64,000 nt of DNA from Ficedula albicollis (Eukaryota > Chordata > Aves > Passeriformes > Muscicapidae), in NCBI RefSeq assembly GCF_000247815.1, contig NC_021673.1, forward strand, positions 49,602,370 to 49,666,369, given 5' to 3'. Below, one piece after another: positions 40,880 through 64,000 of this stretch. A program made the translations under genes and the position numbers. Position 1 is the first letter of the stretch, and each line of letters starts with the position of its first letter. Under the pieces are notes generated by a model. The model made no database searches. It was given only the letters and a program-made list of their open reading frames with translations, and was not told the DNA's origin.

Positions 40880-43840
40880 CACAAAACTGCTGCATATAAA
40901 ACTTACAGAAAATCTCTGTCCATTTATCTCATATCTAAATGCCAATTCAAAAGAGAATGTGGCTTTTATGACTGTTTATTTAGAAAACATCTTGTAGTTT
41001 GTTATAGAATTAGGTGATGCAAAAATTTAGTTATAATTCTTCCAAAACTAATAAAAGATAACATAATTATTCTTCTGATTTTTGTCCCAGCAGGAGATAA
41101 ATAGAACCACAGGACATGTTTATTTATGCTGCAGACCACATATTTCCTTGTTTAGGAAACAAACCACAGGACATGTTTATTTATGCTGCAGACCATATAT
41201 TTCCTTGTTTAGGAAATGGAATAGAGAATAGAATAGAATAGAATAGAATAGAATAGAATAGAATAGAATAGAATAGAATAGAATAGAATAGAATAGAATA
41301 GAATAGAATAGAATAGAATAGAATAGAATAGAATAGAATAGAATAGAATAGAATAGAATAGAATAGAATAGAATAGAATAGAATAGAATAGAATAGAATA
41401 GAATATAGAATAGTTTAGGGGGGGAAAAAGCCAACCTAAGTGGTAGTTGTTGAGCTTTGAGCAACTGGTTAAAATACACAAAGGTCAGCAGTTGAGTGTA
41501 GCCCTACTGGTAATTCTGGGCAGGTGCAGTACTTTGTTGACGTGGAACCCAGTAGAACTAGATTTAAAATTCATTCCAAGTGCCAGGAATGCTGAGCATA
41601 TATAGCATCTATTGACTTTAGTAGGAATGATGTGTGCTTGACATGTCTAAAAAAAGAGACTACAAACTTAGGTGCTTAAATACAGCCTATAGGTGGAACC
41701 TTAATTATGTTTAGTGAAATGGAAAAACTTAAATAGAAATCAAAGGAGACAGAATTTCATTCGCAGGTTACTAATTTATATGAGTTTGAAAATGCTGACC
41801 TAAGTAGGCACGATCTAAATATCAATATGGTTAGAAAACTTCTAAAATAGTTTTATGTACTCTGTAGCAGGAATTCTTAAGCTTTGATTACCTAATAATT
41901 CAAATTGAAAACACCCCAATAAATGTATATATGGTTAGCCATTAAAGAATGAGTGACAGTCACATCAATGTGATGCTGAAATAACAAATACTGAAGTAGT
42001 GATATAGCACTTAAAGAGATTTTATTGTGAACGTAGTCAGATGTGGCATTTGTTAAATGAAACCTTTGGAACAGCTACCTAGACTCCACAGAAACATCAC
42101 ATATTATTTTACAACTGTTAAAGTCAAACTTTTTTTCGTTTTGTCAGGGGTAAAAACATACAAATTACTTTCTCCAGAGACCTGTCACCATTCCTTCTCC
42201 AGGTTGCTGTCATTAGATTGACCATTCTGGTAAGCTGGAATAGACATAGATGCACAGAGCCAGGTGTTTCCAAACTCCTTAACATTTTTATGTACACTTT
42301 ATGCTGACTAACTTTCAATCTGATATGGTAAAAATATGGAAGAAGGAAAGGCAATTCAACAAAGTTGTATGCAAAAAGCAGGGGATATCATAATACAAAG
42401 AATAGACATGCAAGGTATAAAGTAATAAGTTTGTGTGTTTTTCCAAACCTATTTTCCTGTGTTTTAAGAAGCCATGCATCAAACCAATTCAGCAATAATG
42501 CAAATCATTCCATTTTGAAAATCCCCTACAATTATAACTCCCTGTGACATCAATTGCCAGCTGAATCCAGACCCAGAACACCCAGAACAATTAATCCCCT
42601 CCCCTCTCCACATCATGAAATAGGTGTTGGAGCAGTTCAGGGCTGTTTGAACAGGCAAATTCCTCTCCAGACAGTCCACTCCCCACCTCTGCTCCCTGGC
42701 ACGTGGCAAAAGGTCAGACTCACCTCTTCTCATGCACATCCATGGCCAGGTGTAGCCATTGCTGTGCTAGTGCACTCCAGCACTGGAGTAATGAAACCCC
42801 GATTCAGCAAAGGGGGAAAAACAGTTTGCTGGTGGATTAATATTATTATTGTAACTACTTAAAGATGAAAAATTAACAGGCCAAATTCTTGAGGTGTCAA
42901 ATGTTTGGGTTTTTTTCCCTCAGTGTTGCAGCTGCCTTCTTACTGAGGGGCTTGGCCTTTTTTAAATACAAAACAAAAATTGCCTGGAACACCAAACATA
43001 TGCTCCTAGTGAGTTTCTTACTAACCGCCCATAAACATGTGCTCAGTTTAGTTAGAAGTGCCATTCGGTATTTATTAATGATTTTATCAGAGTAACCAAG
43101 AGATGCCCCAAACAAAACACTCTAAGTATTTTGATTCATTGTGGTTACAATGGGATGAAAACTTTAGTTTGCAGATACTTAGGGAACTTCAGTATGTATT
43201 CTCTGAGCAAGGTAACAAGAAAGTTGATAATTTGCTCACAAAGAACTGAGGATAAACTGAACAGATATTTGCAAGGTCTGACTTGCCTGTGTAGTTGATT
43301 CAGTAGTCAGAGCAAAGAAAAAACAGTGCAGTGGTACAGAGCCACAAGATGATTGACTCCATCTTCTCGGCAGGGAAAAAATCTTTTTCTCTACTTGCCT
43401 TATTTTTTAATGTAGTATTTCAGTACAAAAACACAGTACAATCAAACATACTTATTCTTCTAAAACAGTATTTTGAGATTTATAACTCACTTGTTTATCA
43501 TTCTAAACTGAAACAGATGTTTAATATAGTCTTTAGTGTCAGATTATAATTTCATTTAAGTTCCTAAACAAGGAAATACGTGGTCTGCGGTACAAATAAA
43601 CATGTCCTGTGGTTTTATTTATCTCCTGCTGGGACAAATATCAGAAGAATAATTATGTTATCTTTTGTTAGTCTTGGGAGAATTATAATTAACTCTTTGC
43701 ACCACCTAATTCTATAATGAACTACAAGATTTCATTTTCTTGTAACACATCTGTCCATTTGTTTTAAACATAGTAAATTGGCATCTATGTCTCAAATTTG
43801 CTTGAGCAAATTACCAAGTATATAACTGCTGCTACCAAAA
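40880..43840. repeat. Diverged inverted repeat around a 2.3-kb centre
   Basis: The left arm at about 40880-41217 and the reverse complement of about 43557-43840 align. They are best over about 180 bases (40984-41160 against 43559-43738, close to 90 percent by eye), weakening outward. Each arm ends inward at CTTGTTTAGGAA. The left inner end is itself duplicated (56-base units at 41105-41216). The family is not recognised. It lies between NME8 and SFRP4. Confidence 0.7.
41217..41415. repeat. (GAATA)n microsatellite
   Basis: About 37 nearly perfect pentamer units starting directly at the end of the left inverted-repeat arm. Confidence 0.97.
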
Positions 43841-44397
43841 TCACTTCAACATAATCTATTGTGAATGTCAGACATGCTAATTTCATTGGAATTCTTATTG
43901 TGGCAAAGATCAAAATACTGACATGACCAGTTATTACTCCTTATGATACTCTACACAGAGCTCCTTTTTTTTCTGACATAGAATTTCTCTTTTATAGAAA
44001 TCCTCATTTTACCAGTATTGACCAGTCTAGTCCTTAGTCTTCCTGCAGGAAATCTTGAAGGTCTTTCAGGCATTTATCATGAGCTCGTCTGATCTTAATG
44101 TGGGTGATCTTCTTGTGTGTTACATGAAATTGAAATCAGAATGTGTTATCTATGCTGCCTCATCCAAGTACACCTTGGAAGGAATAATATAAATGCCATC
44201 TTGGAGTTGTGTCGATTAGATTTGTATCACCTCTGCTGCTCTAATATCTCACACAGGAAATGCTAAGTCAGTAACTTATTGTTAAATAAAAACATCTGCT
44301 TTCCTGTCATCCTTTCCAGGGTAAATGGTACTTTCTGATAAGAAAAACTGCAGACAGCAAGTTGCTTTGAGAAGCTCATTAATAGGGACAAGACTTA

Positions 44398-45471
44398 TTT
44401 ATTTATTTATCTATTTATTTAAGATCAGAGAAAGGTTACAAATACAGTATCAAACGACAAAAAGTTATTCAAATGATTACTGAGCCACTTAAGCCCTATT
44501 TTCTCCTTAATACTGTACAGTAGCTGTCAGTTATCTTTAGAATAAAGCTTCTATTCAAGTTTTTATAGCAAAGCTATATTACAGCAAATGTGTTAAAGAA
44601 TCCTACAGATCTGTTCACTTTAATCTGTCCTTTCAAAAAAATACAGATTATTCAATTATATGTTTAAATATATTCGAAATTAGAACAACAGAAGCCAGCC
44701 TGAAGTACAATAAAATAATTGAATGTCTGCTGTGAATGCACTTTTACTACACAAACCCATGAGATCAAATACTATCACTGTAAGCATATTTTTGGCACAC
44801 TCATTAAAATAATCATATAATGCATAGCCAGTCGCTTAATGGTAAACTATGCTTTTGAACACTCTGAACAAGGGCTGTGCTTCCAAATTGCAGATAGGTT
44901 CAGCTCCAGCAGCTGCAGTCATTGCTACCTGAAATATCTGCCAGAGGTTACCAACCTTCTACTTCCTCAGCTGCCGAGGCTAGTGATCTCTCAGCTAATT
45001 CACAGACTAACTCAGCAACTACTGCATCAGCTGAGGAGAAACTCCATGCAGCTCTCCAACATCTGGCAGGGAAGCAGAGCAGGCAATTGGTACAAGGAGT
45101 CAATACCTCTGGCGGCCAAGGCTAGTTGTATCTAGATGGGAAATCAGAGGCCAAATGGCAATTGGTACAAGGAGTCAATACCTCTGGCATCCAAGGCTAG
45201 TTGTATCAAGACGGGAAATCAGAGGCCAAAGATAAAGCTCAGTCAGCTGAAATATGCCTACCTCATATTAGTGCAAATCTATGCTCTATGGCTTGCAGTG
45301 ACTTGAAAGGATAAGCAAACCTTGTAACAGTAAAGTGCAGCAAAAAAGGTCTACGTAGAAACCGACAAGATTTTTTAAGTCGATGAGTTCCAGATTAATA
45401 AAACATGCTGGCCAAGCTAGATTGTGACCCTTGTCATTCAGGGGAAGTCCTTCCTTTCAGGAATTTCACAC
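44398..45471 (-). promoter_or_regulatory. SFRP4: Probable SFRP4 3' UTR
   Basis: Overlapping minus-strand AATAAA hexamers cluster at about 44398-44420 and would end a UTR of about 1.07 kb. No coding is seen. The interval includes a 75-bp tandem duplication at about 45082-45231. Confidence 0.35.
45082..45231. repeat. 75-base tandem duplication
   Basis: GGCAATTGGTACAAGGAGTC... occurs twice, 75 bases apart, with about four differences. It is just beyond the SFRP4 stop. Confidence 0.85.
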
Positions 45472-56498
<11,027 letters not shown>

Positions 56499-56645
56499 CC
56501 TCTTCCTCCTCCTTCTCCTCCTTGTTCGCCGCCGCACCGCGGGTCCCGGCGGCCGAAGAGAGCGGAGTGGCTCTGCCTCCCAGAGCCCTGCTGCAGTCAA
56601 GTCGCGGGAGCCGCCACGCCGACAGCCATGGACATCGCAGGACCG

Positions 56646-56675
56646 CATTTATACCAGCGGCACGAGTGACGTGGG
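56646..56675 (-). promoter_or_regulatory. SFRP4: SFRP4 core promoter with TATA box
   Basis: On the minus strand TATAAA lies at 56653-56648, about 150 bases upstream of the start codon. That predicts transcription starting near 56620 and a 5' UTR of about 120 bases. A TGACGT half-CRE lies close upstream (about 56669-56674, read on +). Both sit at the edge of the CpG island. Confidence 0.6.
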
Positions 56676-57212
56676 GCCGATCGCTCTGCTTTGGCAGCCC
56701 CGTTCCTCCGGGGGGTGGGGGGTGTGCGTGTATGTGTGCGTTTTGCTGTGCAGGCACGGTGACATCACCTCCACCCCGTTTAATCCCCCGGCTACATCAC
56801 TGCGTCTCTCAGCCGCCGCTCCAGCTCCGTTTCAGTTTTCATCTGTGTCATAAATTCCTTCAGGTGGAAGGGGGGCGAGGGGAGGGGAAGGAAACACAAA
56901 CCACACAGCTCTGCCGCGGGCCTCTGCGCTCCGGCGCGGGGAGAGGGAAGGCGACGGTCCGAACGGCGACTTCTTCCCGGCTGAACTTTATGCACCGCGT
57001 TTTCTCAAGGAAGAAGAAACTTTTTGCGGGCTTGAGTGAGCTCCGGCGGCTGTTCCCCGACGCCTTCAGAGGTTTGCAGAATTCCTTCCATGAGCTCCGC
57101 CCTTACGGGGAAAGGCGTGAAGGGGACGGGCGGACAGACGAGATTGTGGATCGTGGCCCGGTTTGCTCGGCACAGGGGATGCGCCGGTGGCCGAGCCGAG
57201 ACGGAAGCGGGT

Positions 57213-57214
<2 letters not shown>

Positions 57215-57253
<39 letters not shown>
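57215..57253. other. Poly-C run of 39 bases with duplicated borders
   Basis: The phrase GAGCCGAGACGGAAGCGGGT (+GG) occurs on both sides, at 57193-57214 and 57256-57277. This fits two overlapping contig ends joined through filler. Confidence 0.85.
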
Positions 57254-57255
<2 letters not shown>

Positions 57256-57560
57256 AGCCGAGACGGAAGCGGGTGGCGGGGCCGGTGTGAAGCTGCTGTG
57301 CGGGCTTCTGTACCCCACCAATCGCATCTGCACACAAGTGGAAGAAGGGCTTTCAGACTTTTCCCAAGCTGTTTTTTATTTTCCTTCCCTTGGTGCTCCA
57401 CGGCCACGCGCCCCTGGTGCAGCGGAGTGGTGTGCCCACGCGGGGACAAAGGGCTCTCTCACAGCCGCCTTGCTCCCTTGCACCTCTGGGCCCGTTCTTC
57501 ACTGTGGGAAATGCCACTCCCCAGTCTTTGAGGACCCGCTGAGATAAGAAGATTAACTCA

Positions 57561-57879
57561 ATGCCAGGTTATCGCAGTGACCTGAGAGAACCCCAGCGTG
57601 GCTCAGGGTACCTGCCCCGACCAGGTACCCTGGTGCCACCGGTGTTGCGCTTTGCAGATGCAGCACAGATGCAGAGACGGAGCATCTGTGGGGCACGGGC
57701 CTCCCCTTCCTGTAGTGGGTGAGGAAAGCACATCCAGATCAGGCAGGGAACTTAGCTGATACACCTAAGAGGGCAGTGGAAGATGAAAGAATGCAAGTGG
57801 TGAAGAAATGCTTGGTGACTCTGTCCGTGGGGAGGCGCTGAAATGCCCCCCTCGAGAGCAGCATTAAAGCAGTTTGTCC
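57561..57879. other. Short unannotated interval
   Basis: Moderately GC-rich sequence between the two CpG islands. No feature is seen. Confidence 0.35.
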
Positions 57880-59225
<1,346 letters not shown>

Positions 59226-62200
59226 CCTGTCACCAACATGGCTTGGATCTGTCTTTTCTGTAACTATATGTGTGTATATATCGAGAGATTTAAGGTCAAC
59301 AGTGTCAGCTTTTTACCTTCGGAGATATTCCCTCCCTCCCAGCTCTTTTGCTATTAAAATGGAGTTGGAAGCTAATCCAAAAAGGTGAAGTATAATGAAG
59401 ATATACTCAAACGTGAATAATGTTATGAGACAAGGGAGAATGTTCTAGCTCAGTAATGTGCTAACAAGTTTAAGTTACAAGTTCTCTGGGCCTTCTTGGT
59501 CCTTGCCAGGGTTTGGTCCTAAGTCAAGGTGTAAGGATGCATCCATTACCTGTGGTACAGTGTATTCATTCCTATTGCACAGCCTTGCAGGACCTTCCTG
59601 TTTTTGATTTATATGGGATGTATCTCTTAAGTCCATAACTAATCCCAAAAATCCCCGTGTCATTGTCTGTTTCTTGATTTGCTGAAAACCAAATGTAGAA
59701 AAATGCTGACTAAAGAGCCTCTTTTTTTCTTCCCCAGCCTGCCAAGCTCAGGTTAGGTGGAAGAGCTGATTGGCCTAGAGAGGCCTTCCTGGTGAGACAT
59801 TTCTGGCTACTGATTGTCAATCACTTTCAGACAACGTCATACCTGCCAGTGTGGGGGTAGCAGGTCTGTCCATACCTTGGCCTTTCCCACCTATTAATTG
59901 TTCAAATAACAGTCTGTCCATCCTGAGCATCTGTGAGACAAGGTAAAGACCAGCCTACAAATGCTGTATCATCAAAATTAGTGGTCTCTCCTGTTGAAAG
60001 ATCAATATTCCTTTTTGCTGCTGTCTCTTTTTCCTGACAATCAATTTCATACCACAGCCTGATGGAAGTTTTTTCTAGCTCCTAAGTTGTACTACACTCA
60101 TTTCTTCAAGCTTATGTTTATTTTATTTGAAAACTTTTATTGAATAATTATTCTACATTTTAGACTCTGGGCCAGAGTTTGCCTTTTGCCAAGATCTTAT
60201 CTTTTTACATTTTTTGATAAATACCTGCTCTGGATGCAGTTTTGTCTGGGGTGGTAGGGCTGGAAAGAGGCAGAGTGCAGACAGGTGCGCCTATTGGTTT
60301 TTCCTGTATTAGATTTTTGTTCTAGACAATATCTGACCTCAGGGGTCTTTAATGTTTCCGTGTCCATGTTTTTTGCCATCCAAAATTGGTGGAAAATAAC
60401 TGGAGAGGGGTTTTGTTGTATGTGCACTAGTGTCTGCTCAGGATGTGACCCAGCTTCCATTTAAGCCAACAGAAAGTCTCCCATTGGTTTCAGTATGTGT
60501 TGGACCAGGTCTCAAATTGCGATCACAACTTCATTTCACTGTGGACATAGCGAGTAGTAAACTGAAGCCTTCAGAAGTTAGAAACAAAGGGATTTATCCT
60601 GTCTTTTGAAAAATAACCTCTCCTCTCCTCCACCAAGTTTTGACATTTACAAGAAAGGGGGAGGCAGTGATTACAAAATCAACAAGAAAAATAGTGCTGC
60701 CCTGGTCTCTAAGGAAATTTCAGTCTAAATTCTCACATTTTGCTCCTATCAGATGTAACTTATGTGCAGCAGTCAGAATTGGCCAACAACCACATTTTTC
60801 TACAAAACATTTTCTGAAGCTTGCAAATGGGACCTTAATCAGACACAGCTTTGCTTGAGTTATTGGTTGAGGTTAATCAAGGACACAAATATTTGCCTGT
60901 GTGGAAAGGCTTGCAGACTCATAACCACAGGAAAGCATGAAACTTTCAGGTTTTATGAGGTAGATATATGTTTCAAATTCATGTATTCTGCTATTTGGCA
61001 TTTTCCTACCTACATCAGCCTAGTAAAACATACCTACCTCAACTTCAGAAAAGTAACCACCCAACTGCTGCTTTGTTAACATCACTTCTTTGTTGTTTCA
61101 AGATCACCTGAGATGCAGTGACCACATTTGTAAAGACTGCCCATCCCCTATTGTCCAGCTGCACTGTCACCTGCCACCTGGGCACACACCTTGCTTGCCA
61201 GGCAACCAACAGAGCTAGCCCATTAGAGAAGTCATAGATGTGGTTTCAACTAGCTTCTTAGGTATGTGTTTCTCTAGGTCACACAGTTGGCTCCCCCACT
61301 CGGGCTCAGAGTGTAAAAACTACCAACAGTGATTCTAGGCTGAGATTTTTCGAGGAGAACCTATTCCAAATGGATTAATTTCTGCGCTTTCTTTTTAACT
61401 TCTTTTACAGACCCAGCCTTTGATACACTCTGCTTTTTTTTTTTTCCAGCAAGTCTTGCCCTACTGCTTCTTTCGGCTTCAGGATCAAATTTTTGGGGAT
61501 AGACAAGGTGGGCAGGGACAGTCTTGAAGTTTTGCATAGTGCTCAGCTGCTACTGATAGCAGAAGAAGAGAAAATAAACACTAAGTATATTGAGCTGTTT
61601 CCCATTTCTGGTAGGTCACTCCAGATAAAAGGTAAAAGCTCCCTAGAGCTTGAGGCGAAGCTGTGTTAGTGCTGTTATACACGGAACATGTGTTTTAATC
61701 CTTTATTGCATACTTTATGAAGTTTCTTCCTTTTGTGCTCTTTGGATGTTAAACCTTCCTCACTCTTACTCAACCCCCTGTTGGCCTCTATATCTCAGGA
61801 CACTTCACAAAATAGGTAGCAGTTATTACCATGGTTTGCAGCTGGGGCAAGAGTTTATTTTTAAGGTAACTTCAAATGGTGTGGATTTGAGTATGACATT
61901 TTTTCAAACTGGTGAGAAATCCTGGCACAAAGTCCAAACAAAAAATCCTATTGACTGCATTGTAGCCACAACATCATGTGATCCATCACCTTTCATTTTC
62001 TTGGAGAAACAGAGCAAGGGGTGTACTCTTTGGCACTGCTGAAGCCACTCAACAGGTGTTAGTGCTCAGTTATGAAGAAAGAAAAGGATGAAGTACGGAG
62101 CAGAGCAGGAATAGTACAGATGATGTTTGAGAGCTGGAGTGTTACTTGCCGCATGGTGTGTTCACAGAGTTTCACCCTTCTCTTCTATACTGTTTTCCAC

Positions 62201-62242
62201 AGAATGATTTTCAGGGCAGGCCCAATAACAGATCGTCCTATG
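59226..62242. other. Unannotated region
   Basis: AT-rich sequence. I recognise no exon, RNA gene or repeat. By synteny it could be the first intron of EPDR1. Confidence 0.35.
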
Positions 62243-62303
62243 CTGACTCAAAAGGGGTCATTGCTCAGTTAGACGCATTCCCATTCTTGGTTTAACTTCA
62301 CAG

Positions 62304-64000
<1,697 letters not shown>

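Overview
This window is nuclear DNA from a bird. Three things show this: CR1 LINEs ending in the typical bird 3' tail, ERVL-type LTRs of a kind I associate with songbirds, and two complete intron-rich vertebrate genes in the same order as human 7p14. The closest lineage is probably a passerine, but that is inference from the LTRs. The assembly is built at least partly from short reads and is damaged. Seven pure poly-C runs, some bordered by Illumina adapter sequence, stand where real sequence should be.

Layout. 1-5.23 kb: G-rich degenerate minisatellite broken by one N (245) and two poly-C runs. 5.3-14.3 kb: one ERVL-type LTR and then unannotated, mostly AT-rich sequence. 14.34-38.32 kb (+): complete NME8 (TXNDC3), 15 coding exons, 572 aa, with an N-terminal thioredoxin domain and three NDP-kinase domains. 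Its introns hold LTRs, two long CR1 remnants and one poly-C run. 38.3-45.5 kb: convergent intergenic space with a diverged inverted repeat and a GAATA microsatellite. 45.47-56.50 kb (-): complete SFRP4, 6 coding exons, 346 aa, with a frizzled-type cysteine-rich domain and a netrin-like domain. Its introns hold a solo LTR with a perfect 6-bp target duplication and a (TTCCC)n repeat broken by poly-C. 55.9-59.2 kb: CpG-rich promoter DNA with two more poly-C runs; the first exon of the next gene in the human order (EPDR1, +) may be hidden here. 59.2-64 kb: unannotated sequence, a CR1 fragment, and a final poly-C run to the window end.

The two genes are neighbours by conserved synteny rather than by shared function. 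NME8 belongs to motile cilia and sperm flagella (dynein-arm associated). SFRP4 is a secreted Wnt antagonist. Both reading frames are intact across every splice junction, so the assembly damage falls in introns and intergenic DNA.

I found no new gene system. The features most worth a second look are the adapter-bordered poly-C runs (all in the same orientation), a dozen short tandem duplications, a CR1 3' end that shares 60 bp of flank with a second locus, and the pattern of kept and lost catalytic residues in the NME8 kinase domains.
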